Shown here: in pieces, positions 44,735 through 54,694 of the stretch | How positions within the stretch are numbered: the stretch's first letter is position 1 | Layout: every line of letters begins with the position of its first letter | From: Schlesneria sp. DSM 10557 | GTDB taxonomy: Bacteria; Planctomycetota; Planctomycetia; Planctomycetales; Planctomycetaceae | Length of the DNA stretch: 64,000 nt | Assembly: GCF_041860085.1 (NCBI RefSeq) | Contig: NZ_CP124747.1 | Coordinates: forward strand, 6,905,001-6,969,000 | Direction: 5' to 3' | Notes under the pieces: model-generated | Database searches by the model: none | Told to the model about the DNA's origin: nothing | Seen by the model: only the letters and a program-made list of their open reading frames with translations | Position numbers and translations under genes: made by a program

Positions 44735-47074
44735 ATGCGGGTCACCGGACGAGTCGCATTCAGGGATGTTTTCGTCGTGTATGAGCCACCATCTGAACAA
44801 CTGGTTCGACAACTGACAGAACTCCAGTTGTGTCAGCCCAGCGATCTTCGCCGGGCCCGCGGCCGCGTGAAACGACTGGCGTCGGACCTGCCGGCATTCG
44901 ATTCCGTCTGGATTGACTCGCTGGTCCAACTACGCCTTTTGACTCCCTATCAGGCCCGCCAACTGGAAATCGGGCGAGGGGACTCGCTCCGCGTTGGCTC
45001 GTTTGTCACCATCGATGAGCTCGGACGAAGTCACCGAGGCTGCACACTGCTGGTTAGACGACTCGATCGACGAGAACGTTGTGTGATCAAGCGGCAGCTT
45101 GTGGAAATAGAGTGTGCTTCGGAACTTCATCGCGAGATGACGATCGCTGCCGGGCAGATGAAGGGGTTCGCGCATCCGAATCTCGTTGTTCCAAACGAAG
45201 TTCTGCCGCTCGAACAGAAATCGGTTGATCTGGTCTGCCGTTATGTTCCCGGACTGCCCCTGAACCAGCTACTTGTGCGCCGAGGTCGATTCCCCGCGAC
45301 AGTCGTCTTCGAAATTGGCAAGCAACTGCTGGAAGGTCTTTCGGCTTTGCATGCCCGATCGATTCTTCACGGCGACATTCGGATGTCGAACATCCGGCTC
45401 ACGGATAACGGTCTTGCGGTACTCGTCAACGGAGCCATCCAGCCGGTACTGCACCCGTTCATGACCATTCACGATGATCTGACGCTGGATCACTACGACG
45501 GAATTGCCCCCGAGTTGATCGGGACGGGGGCCTCCCGGACAGTCAGCACCGAACTCTACTCGCTGGGCTGCGTGCTGTGGCAGTTACTGACCGGTCGGCC
45601 GCCCATCATTTCCGCTGATCCGCTCGCCAAAATTGCGGGGCATCAGACGCGGACCATCGACGATGTGAGAGTCTGGGCACCTGATACTCCAGTGGCACTC
45701 GCTGAATCCATTCGTCAGTTGACCGATCCCGATGTGGAGATGCGTCCCCGCAGTTTCGAAGAGGTTCTGCAACATTGGGGACGCGCCGGTTCGTACAGTC
45801 GTTCCCGGTTGCGACAGTTCAAACGTCTGTTCGACGGTGCGGCTCCTCACTTCATGGGAGCTCCTTCGTCTGATCGGATGAGTGGCATTGTCTGGACTGC
45901 CGCAACGGTTTTCGCTCTGGTCGGTGGTGTCGCGACCTTCTACGAAAACGGTCTGCGAAACGAACTTCTGAGTATCGCCAGGAATCTGGAATCTGTTGCC
46001 TCGACGACGGCCGCACCAACGAACGGCGTTCATGAATCGATCAAGGAGGAATCGGTCGATTCACCGAAGCGGACTGCCGTGAAAGGACTGCTGCCGTTAC
46101 CCGCCCCAAGTTCGGACGGCATCGTGCTGTTGACGGAGCGCGGACCCTACGAAGCGTCGACCCGAGCGGCAGAAGGACAACTCATCATCCGCGGGGCGGC
46201 TGGAGTGGGAGCAGAGATCCAGATTGGAAACTCGCCGTTGACCCTTTCGTCAAGTCAGGTCATGCTTCAGCACGTGACGATTCGGCGTTCCGCCATCAGT
46301 CGCTCTGGCGCGGACTCGCTGGTCGCCATGGTGATGGTGCGATGCAATCAGCTCAGCATCTCGAACTGTGAATTTCTCGGAAGGACGGAGGGATCGGAAC
46401 GAGATGGTGAGGTTGGTGAGAGTGTTACTGCTGTCGCCTGGAAGCCTGCTTCGTCCCGAACCTTGGGCACCAGCTCGATCATGGTTGATAACTCGGTCTT
46501 TCACGGCGACGGTGTCTCGATCGTGCTGGCACAGACGCCGCAAGGGGTGCAGGTCGAGAATACACTGAAAACAGGTGGGGGAGAGTTCCTCGCACTCGGG
46601 CCCAAGAGTGAAGGTGCAGCAATGCGGCTGGAACTCAATCACGTAACGCTCAGGAGTTCCGGACCTCTGCTGTGGATGGCGGGTGAATCTGCACGGATTG
46701 CCGGGTTAAAACCGATTGAAATTCAGGCGAAGAATTCCGTGTTCCATCTGGCCGACATGAATTCAGGATTGATCGTCGTCGACGATGACAAGATCCGGAA
46801 GGATTCTGCCAGTTCGGTTGTGATGAACGCGGATGAATCGGTCGTCGAACCGGGGACAGTCCTGTTGACGACATTCAGCCCTCAAGAGAACCGGTATCTG
46901 CCGGTCGACGCCGATGAGCAGTTTGATGGCCTGGTCGCCAGTGAGATCAAGTTTCGAGGCGAAGATGTTCGAAGTGCGGAAGACGCAGCTATTGCACCGA
47001 TTCAGGGACCGCGAACTTCGGAAGACGCACGACCCGGAATCGAACCGGCTCGTATCGGCAACTCCGGGGGCTGA
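44735..47074 (+). CDS. Membrane Ser/Thr kinase-like protein with beta-helix-like ectodomain
   Basis: A protein of about 779 residues if it starts at the ATG at 44735; the frame opens at a TTG at 44657 and no strong ribosome site settles the start. Residues about 75-375 are kinase-like. They include an ATP-lysine strand ERCVIKRQLVE, a catalytic loop HGDIRMSNI in place of HRDxKxxN, an APEL motif and SLGCVLWQLLTGRPP. The DFG motif is missing: the strand reads LAVLVNGAIQP, with no Asp at that place. The glycine-rich loop is also poor (DELGRSHRGCTL). It is therefore probably a pseudokinase. A transmembrane helix (about 390-410, IVWTAATVFALVGGVATFY) leads to an extracytoplasmic part of about 360 residues. 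That part has repeats like a right-handed beta-helix (SSSQVMLQHVTIRRS, CNQLSISNCEFLG). Confidence 0.8.
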   Translation: MRVTGRVAFRDVFVVYEPPSEQLVRQLTELQLCQPSDLRRARGRVKRLASDLPAFDSVWIDSLVQLRLLTPYQARQLEIGRGDSLRVGSFVTIDELGRSHRGCTLLVRRLDRRERCVIKRQLVEIECASELHREMTIAAGQMKGFAHPNLVVPNEVLPLEQKSVDLVCRYVPGLPLNQLLVRRGRFPATVVFEIGKQLLEGLSALHARSILHGDIRMSNIRLTDNGLAVLVNGAIQPVLHPFMTIHDDLTLDHYDGIAPELIGTGASRTVSTELYSLGCVLWQLLTGRPPIISADPLAKIAGHQTRTIDDVRVWAPDTPVALAESIRQLTDPDVEMRPRSFEEVLQHWGRAGSYSRSRLRQFKRLFDGAAPHFMGAPSSDRMSGIVWTAATVFALVGGVATFYENGLRNELLSIARNLESVASTTAAPTNGVHESIKEESVDSPKRTAVKGLLPLPAPSSDGIVLLTERGPYEASTRAAEGQLIIRGAAGVGAEIQIGNSPLTLSSSQVMLQHVTIRRSAISRSGADSLVAMVMVRCNQLSISNCEFLGRTEGSERDGEVGESVTAVAWKPASSRTLGTSSIMVDNSVFHGDGVSIVLAQTPQGVQVENTLKTGGGEFLALGPKSEGAAMRLELNHVTLRSSGPLLWMAGESARIAGLKPIEIQAKNSVFHLADMNSGLIVVDDDKIRKDSASSVVMNADESVVEPGTVLLTTFSPQENRYLPVDADEQFDGLVASEIKFRGEDVRSAEDAAIAPIQGPRTSEDARPGIEPARIGNSGG

Positions 47075-47223
47075 TGTTGGGGTGGCCTCATTTCAGGCGA
47101 ACTTCGATCTGTCAGCGATGATTGAAAAAGAATTGTTCTCAAAGGCGAATGTCCTCGACGGTTGAAAACCGACGAGGACATTCAGCGAAATGATGAAATT
47201 CGACTTTTCATCAGGCAGATCAA

Positions 47224-48963
47224 TCAGTGCAGGACGATGGCCCGGCCTGGCCCGCCGTGACAGTCACGAATCTTGAGTGGGGCGAACAGGAAGTAGCCAT
47301 CGCCAGGAATTTGACCCAGATTGTACAGGAACTCAACACCAACCATTTCGTGAGATCCCAGAGCCCAATAGGTCATGAGGGCCTGACGGGGGTCGACACC
47401 TCCGAGATCAGGTGCATCAGTCCCGACGCAGCGGATCCCTTTCTTTTTGAGATAGACGATCGTTTCAGCATCGGGAACAGGCCAGCCTTCGCTTTTTCCG
47501 GCCAGCGGATCAGCCCAGACACCGGCATCGTCTGGAGCAGGTTTGAAGTGCCGGTCAAGATGTCCGGTGTAGAACAGCACAACCTGTCCTGGCTTGAGTG
47601 GACCTGACTTCTGCTCTTCCGCCTGGATGACCGCTGCGGTGATTTTCGGACTTGCTGGCCAGGACTTCGCGTCAGTTGAGCCGACAAGTGACCGCACGTC
47701 GATGACACGAACGGGCCCGCAAGTCCATTCCAGAGGGATCTTTTCGACCGTTAAATCGCTGGTGCCGCGAGGACCAAATCTTTGTTCGTACTCTTCCAGC
47801 CAACCACGAACCTCGGGGGCATACTCGGGATGAGAGCCAGCTTTGGGAAGGGCGAAGGCGGGTGGCACGACGTGTGTACCGGCCATGGCATCCATCAGGT
47901 GACCATGGTGCCACAAGTCGAGCGATTCAGCGTAAAGAAAATCAATTTTCAGATATGGCTGTCGATGTTGTCCGGTGCCGAAGCCTGGATGGGTGACAGG
48001 AAGATTGGCTGCCAGCACGGGCGAAATGTCGATGGCTCGCTTGTTCCTCGCCGAGTCTATCAACCGTTTAGGCAACTCGCCTCCTGCAATCGTGAATGCG
48101 CGACCTTCGCTGTAGGGACCTCCCTGATGACGCGGACCCATCATGATGTAGAAGGAACCCGTTTCGGGCAGTTCGCCCAGATTCGTCGCACTTTCCGTCC
48201 AGATCATCCCGTGTCGCAGGCCGGCGTAGTGAGTCGGTTCGGCAAGAGTTGGAAGGGGGCCCATGCTGGCACTGTCAGTCCCCAGAGTCATGACACCGCG
48301 TGTTGCCAGATATTCCATGCAATCCGGATCGGGGTCCGGGTAGCCCGGGGCCTTTCGGTCAATCACATCCGAAATAAACCGCGTTCCTTCCGGGAACGGG
48401 CGGTAGTACTTATCAGAGTAATCGCTTCGGAACAGAGCCACATCGCCGAATCGCAGGTGGCGGTGTCGCGACTCAAATCGCTTGACGAACTCGGATGTCA
48501 CCAGAGGACTGACCCCCTTGGGGGCTTGATCCAGGAGTTCCCGTGTGTCGATCACACAGGCTTCTCCACCAAACTGCCAGGCTTCGATTTTTTCCGTAAA
48601 AGCCAGCCCCAGCGGCCCCGACTTGGGCCCTTTCAAATCGGGACGTGTGACCGAATGGGGCGGAACGTCCAATTGTGTCCCGGTGTTGCCGTCAACGTAG
48701 ATCGAATCAATGTTGTAGGCCGAATCCGGGCCAATCGTCCGTTGGTGGTTCAACTGGAAGCGGGGGAAAGGATAAGTCGGCCACGTGCAGGGGTATTCCG
48801 GGGCAATCAGGAGGGAGTTATCGATAAATCGAGTGACTTCCTCCTTAGGGGTGACCGACTGGGCCGAAAGTGGTGGTGTCCCTCCTCCCGATACGAGGAG
48901 GAAACACACACAGAAAGTACCACGAAGAACCTGGAGCGCTGGTTTCATCAAGGACCGTTTCAC
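47224..48963 (-). CDS. Exported protein with two cyclase-family domains
   Basis: A 579-residue protein with a signal peptide (VLRGTFCVCFLLVSGG...SAQS). It contains two domains of the cyclase/kynurenine-formamidase family (about 40-290 and 315-575). Working enzymes carry HxGTHxDxPxH, which binds zinc or manganese. Domain 1 reads GNTGTQLDVPPH: Asp and final His are kept, but the first His is Asn and the GTH is GTQ. Domain 2 reads MDAMAGTHVVPPAF: GTH is kept but the Asp and last His are Val and Phe. So neither site is complete; together they cover most ligands. Activity is uncertain. The protein might be an amide hydrolase with a composite site or a binding protein. It is the last gene of a minus-strand pair with apgM. 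Confidence 0.78.
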   Translation of the reverse strand: MKRSLMKPALQVLRGTFCVCFLLVSGGGTPPLSAQSVTPKEEVTRFIDNSLLIAPEYPCTWPTYPFPRFQLNHQRTIGPDSAYNIDSIYVDGNTGTQLDVPPHSVTRPDLKGPKSGPLGLAFTEKIEAWQFGGEACVIDTRELLDQAPKGVSPLVTSEFVKRFESRHRHLRFGDVALFRSDYSDKYYRPFPEGTRFISDVIDRKAPGYPDPDPDCMEYLATRGVMTLGTDSASMGPLPTLAEPTHYAGLRHGMIWTESATNLGELPETGSFYIMMGPRHQGGPYSEGRAFTIAGGELPKRLIDSARNKRAIDISPVLAANLPVTHPGFGTGQHRQPYLKIDFLYAESLDLWHHGHLMDAMAGTHVVPPAFALPKAGSHPEYAPEVRGWLEEYEQRFGPRGTSDLTVEKIPLEWTCGPVRVIDVRSLVGSTDAKSWPASPKITAAVIQAEEQKSGPLKPGQVVLFYTGHLDRHFKPAPDDAGVWADPLAGKSEGWPVPDAETIVYLKKKGIRCVGTDAPDLGGVDPRQALMTYWALGSHEMVGVEFLYNLGQIPGDGYFLFAPLKIRDCHGGPGRAIVLH

Positions 48964-48984
48964 TTTCCATCTAGAGTTGTGGGA

Positions 48985-50193
48985 TCAGGCGCCGTACTTC
49001 TCCAATCGTCCCGCATGTGCCATGGCGAGCAGCATCAGATGCTTCGCTTCAAACTGCCCGAGGCCGCCGTGCCGACACTGCGTTTCGCCGAACTTTGTCG
49101 AACCGTCGAAGCGGCAGTTTTCGGCCGACAGCAGGACTGGCACGGGATGCCAGCTATGCGACTTCATCTTGCTCGGGGTGCTGTGATCCCCCGTCACCAC
49201 GATGACGTCAGGATTAAGTTTCGCAATGCGCGGGATTGCGGTATCGAGCTCTTCGGTCCGCTGGACTTTGAGAGCGAAGTTGCCGTCTTCGCCCGACGAA
49301 TCTGTGTACTTCCAGTGGATGAAGAAGAAGTCGTAATCGTTCCACGACTTTTCCAGGCGGGTCAACTGGTCGTCCAGAGTATGGCCTGCATCGAGGATAT
49401 CCATGCCGACCAGTCGTGCGAGACCACGGTACATCGGATAAACCGCGATGGCACCCGCTTTCATGCCGTAGACTTCCTCAAATCTCGGGATCTGAGGCAT
49501 TGTGTCGATGCCCCGGAGGGTCAGGAAGTTGGCCGGAGCATCATCCTTAAGGACAACCCGAGCCTGCTTCAGAAATTCGGCTGCGACTTGTGCAGTCTTC
49601 GCACTACCGGCGGAACGGGCGACGGGTTCCAGCGGGGGAACGCCAGTCTTTTGCGGGTCGGTGTCAGCGACATCGCCGCCCAGTCCTTCTCCCCGGAAAA
49701 TCAGCACGGTGCGGTAGCCTTCACCAGCGCGAACGAAGACTTCTGCGCCGGGAACCTTGATCTGGTTCAGTTTCTCGCTGAGTTTGCTGCCCACTTCTGT
49801 CGGGATGCGTCCTGCGCGGCGGTCGGTGATGTTGCCGGCGGCGTCAAGGGTGCAGAAGTTGCCTCGAATGGCAACGTCATTGGGGCCGAGTTCGAAATCG
49901 ATACCAAGAGCTTCAAGAACGCCCCGTCCGATTCGGTACTTGATGGGATCGTATCCGAACAGGCCCAGGTGGCCGGGACCGCTTCCGGGCGCGATGCCGG
50001 GGAGCACCGGGGTACTGAGGCCAAGGGTGCCACGGCGGGCGAGTGCATCGAGGTTGGGCGTATTGGCCGTTTCGAGCTCTGTCTTGCCGCCGGGTTCGAG
50101 CGGCAAGCCACCCAGACCATCACCTACCAGCAACACGATCTTCGATCCGTTGTCCTTTTGCAGCATTCGAGTCAGTTCATGGGGATCAGTCAT
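48985..50193 (-). CDS. apgM: 2,3-bisphosphoglycerate-independent phosphoglycerate mutase, archaeal type
   Basis: A 402-residue cytoplasmic enzyme of the alkaline-phosphatase superfamily that interconverts 3- and 2-phosphoglycerate. VLLVGDGLGG (about 21-30) carries a metal-binding Asp. PGSGPGHLGLFGYDP holds the serine that is phosphorylated (about residue 71). IHWKYTDSSGEDGNF and VTGDHSTPSKMKSHSWHPVPVL carry the second set of Asp/His metal ligands (about 300-345). The sequence and length match bacterial members of the archaeal-type aPGAM family rather than GpmI. ATG at 50193 is accepted; the upstream region is divergent with rpsA. It is 21 bases upstream of the double-cyclase gene. Confidence 0.93.
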   Translation of the reverse strand: MTDPHELTRMLQKDNGSKIVLLVGDGLGGLPLEPGGKTELETANTPNLDALARRGTLGLSTPVLPGIAPGSGPGHLGLFGYDPIKYRIGRGVLEALGIDFELGPNDVAIRGNFCTLDAAGNITDRRAGRIPTEVGSKLSEKLNQIKVPGAEVFVRAGEGYRTVLIFRGEGLGGDVADTDPQKTGVPPLEPVARSAGSAKTAQVAAEFLKQARVVLKDDAPANFLTLRGIDTMPQIPRFEEVYGMKAGAIAVYPMYRGLARLVGMDILDAGHTLDDQLTRLEKSWNDYDFFFIHWKYTDSSGEDGNFALKVQRTEELDTAIPRIAKLNPDVIVVTGDHSTPSKMKSHSWHPVPVLLSAENCRFDGSTKFGETQCRHGGLGQFEAKHLMLLAMAHAGRLEKYGA

Positions 50194-50604
50194 TTGGTAA
50201 GCAGTCTCAATCTAAAGCGAGAAGTTGGTGGGGAACAACGTCAATGGTGTCACGAACGGTACAGAGGGGCGAATTGTCGGTCGAAGTCGTAGCCCGTGCA
50301 AGCGAATCCCCACCGGAACTTAAGTCGAGATGGAATCAAAATGGAAAAATGTCAGGAATATTGAAAAATCTCCGACCAATCCCCTTTTTTTGAAGTAGTT
50401 TGCGCCGGTTTCCACTAGCCCAAAAGTCTGTATTTCTGCTACACTTCCCATTCTTCGATTCTGCGGTAAGGCGAAGTCGTTATTCGTCGACAGATTCGAA
50501 TTGGGCACTTTCCTGGCTCAAGACAGCGGACGATCGCGTCTTTGATCCACGGTGTTGATCTGAGGCGTACTCGATCATTGCCGCAACAGTACGGCGGGAA
50601 TTGT
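50194..50604. other. Divergent region between apgM and rpsA
   Basis: 411 bases holding the promoters of both genes. The rpsA side has an extended -10 box at 50437-50445 and a leader of about 150 bases. A T7 run at 50387-50394 and AT-rich DNA lie around 50340-50400. No further gene is seen. The long rpsA leader might contain the autoregulatory structure by which S1 represses its own translation, but I cannot fold it here. Confidence 0.5.
50437..50445 (+). promoter_or_regulatory. Extended -10 promoter element for rpsA
   Basis: TG-C-TACACT: an extended -10 element. No strong -35 is present at the expected place (TAGCCC at about 50416). Transcription would start near 50452, about 150 bases before the ATG. 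Confidence 0.4.
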
Positions 50605-52374
<1,770 letters not shown>

Positions 52375-52466
52375 TCACAAACGGGCAGTCGGTCGCCTGA
52401 CCCTTGCCCATCGGATTCAACGGTCGCCTGTCAAGCAAAAGAAGGCGAGTTTGTTTGAAAAAAGTA

Positions 52467-52503
52467 ACGGTCCTTCGGTACCACCCGAAGGGCCGTTTTT
52501 TTG
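52467..52503 (+). terminator. Rho-independent terminator after rpsA
   Basis: ACGGTCCTTCGG (52467-52478) pairs with CCGAAGGGCCGT (52485-52496): 12 pairs with one G-U pair, a 6-base loop, and then seven T residues (52496-52502 region). A textbook intrinsic terminator. Confidence 0.85.
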
Positions 52504-52616
52504 CGCCCCTTGCCAAGTTTCTCTGATCGAAACGACCGGTCGAGTTAGCTCTGATAGAGGATTTCGCGGCGCTCTACCGATAACAGAGATGGGCTGTTGT
52601 CCAGCCGCATTGTTTT

Positions 52617-52647
52617 GCCACAGGAGGTGGCGTCTATGTCCCGATGA
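52617..52647 (+). promoter_or_regulatory. Shine-Dalgarno in a hairpin loop and three-codon leader ORF
   Basis: GCCAC (52617-52621) and GTGGC (52627-52631) can form a 5-bp stem whose loop is AGGAG, the ribosome site. Eight bases after AGGAGG is an ATG at 52636 that opens the tiny frame ATG-TCC-CGA-TGA (Met-Ser-Arg-stop). Its stop overlaps the ATG of the sigma gene at 52644. This suggests translational coupling or control of sigma synthesis; it could also be chance if the true start is 52674. Confidence 0.35.
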
Positions 52648-53516
52648 CTCTCCTGAATGGCAGACACATTGAGATGGCCAGAATCACCCGTTACCGCGAG
52701 TCTTCTTCCGCAGCTCAAACGCCCCTTGAAACCTACCTTCAAGAGATCAACGAAACTGCTCTACTGACTGCAGAAGACGAGAAGGAACTCGCACGACGAA
52801 TAGCCTTCGGTGAATCGGCCGCCCGGGACCGAATGGTTCGTGCCAACCTGAGACTCGTTGTGAATATCGCCCGCGCGTATACCAATAAAGGCTTGCCGCT
52901 GCAGGACCTGATCGAAGAAGGAAACCTCGGCCTGCTTCGGGCTGTTGAGGGCTTCGATCCGGACATGAATACGCGGTTCAGTACCTATGCCAGCTACTGG
53001 ATCAAACAGTCGATCAAGCGCGCGTTGATTAACACCGGGAAGACGATCCGGATACCTGCGTATATGGTCGAGTTGCTGACGAAGTGGCGCCGCGCCACTG
53101 CCCAACTGGACGAGAAACTGGGGCGACCGCCGACCCAGGAAGAAGTGGCGAAGGAACTGGGGCTTCCCAAGAAGAAGCTCAGTATCGTCAAGGAAGCCAT
53201 CCAGCTCTACACGTCCATTCCTCAGACGGATGATGATGAGGGTGGATGGCAGATGAGTGACATGGTCGCGGATCAGCGTACGCGTGCTCCTGACGATGAT
53301 ATGCTGGATGCGGACAACCTGAAGCACGTCTACCGTATTCTCGAGACAATGGATCCGCGTGAAGCGACGATCGTGCGAATGCGATTTGGTTTGGACGACT
53401 CCGAGCCTAAGACGCTGAAGGAGATCGGTGAGACACTTGGACTCACCCGGGAACGAGTTCGCCAGATCGAAAGCGATGTGCTGAAGCGGATCGCGAAAGA
53501 ACTGCTGGGCGAATGA
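52644..53516 (+). CDS. RNA polymerase sigma-70 family factor (primary-like or alternative)
   Basis: A 290-residue sigma factor. Region 1.2 (TPLETYLQEINETALLTAEDEKELARRI) starts at about 23. Region 2 includes LRLVVNIARAYTNKGLPLQDLIEEGNLGLLRAVEGFDP and TYASYWIKQSIKRAL, which melt and recognise the -10 element. Region 3 (KWRRATAQLDEKLGRPPTQEEV) and region 4 (REATIVRMRFGL...TLKEIGETLGLTRERVRQIESD) complete the set, the last for -35 recognition. Region 1.1 and the long non-conserved insert of E. coli RpoD are missing, so it resembles a short RpoD/SigA or a group 2 sigma. There are two plausible starts: 52644, overlapping a tiny leader ORF, and ATG at 52674 (MARITRYRES), which fits the family well. 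It follows rpsA after a terminator. Confidence 0.92.
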   Translation: MTLLNGRHIEMARITRYRESSSAAQTPLETYLQEINETALLTAEDEKELARRIAFGESAARDRMVRANLRLVVNIARAYTNKGLPLQDLIEEGNLGLLRAVEGFDPDMNTRFSTYASYWIKQSIKRALINTGKTIRIPAYMVELLTKWRRATAQLDEKLGRPPTQEEVAKELGLPKKKLSIVKEAIQLYTSIPQTDDDEGGWQMSDMVADQRTRAPDDDMLDADNLKHVYRILETMDPREATIVRMRFGLDDSEPKTLKEIGETLGLTRERVRQIESDVLKRIAKELLGE

Positions 53517-53987
53517 TCGAACCTGCGGTGCTGCTCGTCCGGCGGCGCGTTCTCTGGAACGATGTGCCGCTCGTGGTGCCACTTCGATCGAGACTAACCT
53601 GCGAGCTTCCAATTGTCAGCGATAAGCTGGTGGATGCGTATTGACATATTCTATCAACAGCCGAAACTGGCTACGTCGCGGTTGTGACCACGTGAACTCG
53701 CTTGGGGATTGGACTCGCGAACGTTCCAAGTCCACGTTTGGCCGTTTTGAGAGACGATGTCTCTGCTTCGTCTTTTTGTTGCGGATGACTACGAAGGCAG
53801 ATGGCTGTGTCGAAATTCCCACGAATCGAAATGGCGATTCTTCTTCGGCTTCCGCACGAAAGACAGAATCGCTCCACGCGAAGTAGACAGCGCGAGTGTT
53901 GAAGGAAGGTGACCCTCGTTCTCGCACTGATTCGGCGGCGATTCGAATGAGCCCCGTCGTACTGTGATCGCGTCGAGCATTATTCGA
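53517..53987. other. Intergenic between the sigma gene and a lipoprotein gene
   Basis: 471 bases with no gene I can support. The small frames here (for example plus 53641-53886 and minus 53616-53927) have no recognisable product, no ribosome site and different base usage. I see no clear terminator stem after the sigma gene. Confidence 0.45.
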
Positions 53988-54446
53988 TCACGGCATTGGG
54001 GTCGGAGCGGGGGGATTATTCCGATCCGATTCGGTTTTTGACGGTGACGGAAGCGGATCTTCGCCGGGGAGAAGTGGGTTCAGTTCGTCCATCATCTGGA
54101 CGTCGATGTTCCGTTCTTCTCGCTTCGTGCGAATCGTCGGTGGTGGCATCACCTGACTCGGGAACGTGTAGGGAGTCACGGGGGGATAGAGGTAGCAGTC
54201 GTCGTACCGGTCATAGCAACCGTTATTGCAGCAGCGTCGGCAGAAGTGTGAATTCAGCGGACTGCACCAATCGGGCTTACCCATACGAGTCAGGTCGAAC
54301 CGAGGGTTGTAGATTCGGTCGACGTAGAGGTGCGTGTCATTGATGTCATCAACGACATTGGCGTAATGGTCGAACCAGGGGCAGCATTGACAGCCCGAGA
54401 CCAGTGTGAACATCGCCGCGGCAATCGAGATCCATCCAGACTTCAT
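53988..54446 (-). CDS. Cys-rich lipoprotein of unknown function
   Basis: A 152-residue protein with a lipoprotein signal: MKSGWISIAAAMFTLVSGC, lipobox LVSGC with Cys19. After the lipid-anchor site a further Cys cluster follows (CQCC at 19-22; CRRCCNNGCYDRYDDC at about 69-84). Together these give ten cysteines in about 85 residues, suggesting disulfide bonding or metal binding. The C-terminal third is proline- and glutamate-rich. AAAGAGGGAA lies 5-6 bases before the ATG. It stands alone on the minus strand. I do not recognise it. Confidence 0.72.
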   Translation of the reverse strand: MKSGWISIAAAMFTLVSGCQCCPWFDHYANVVDDINDTHLYVDRIYNPRFDLTRMGKPDWCSPLNSHFCRRCCNNGCYDRYDDCYLYPPVTPYTFPSQVMPPPTIRTKREERNIDVQMMDELNPLLPGEDPLPSPSKTESDRNNPPAPTPMP

Positions 54447-54694
54447 TCGCGTTCCCTCTTTCCGCCAACAGGCATTTGTGGGAATCGACCGACCGGCGGA
54501 TGTGCTTGAAGTGTTTTGGCCTTCCTGAGGTCGTTGGGGACGCGAAAGGAAGTACAGATTCCCAGAACTGCCTAGCCCCTAATGAGAAGGGTGACTCTTT
54601 TCAGAGATTCCTCTAAGATTTTCTCAAGCTCGACCGAGCTGAACAAAATTTTGCCACCGCCAGATCGTATCCCGATTCAAGCAAGGACGCCGGA

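Noticed and set aside
47782-50292. Plus-strand open frame of 836 codons
   Set aside because: It is antisense to both the double-cyclase gene and apgM, has no domain likeness and no ribosome site. Long antisense frames are common in GC-rich codon usage.
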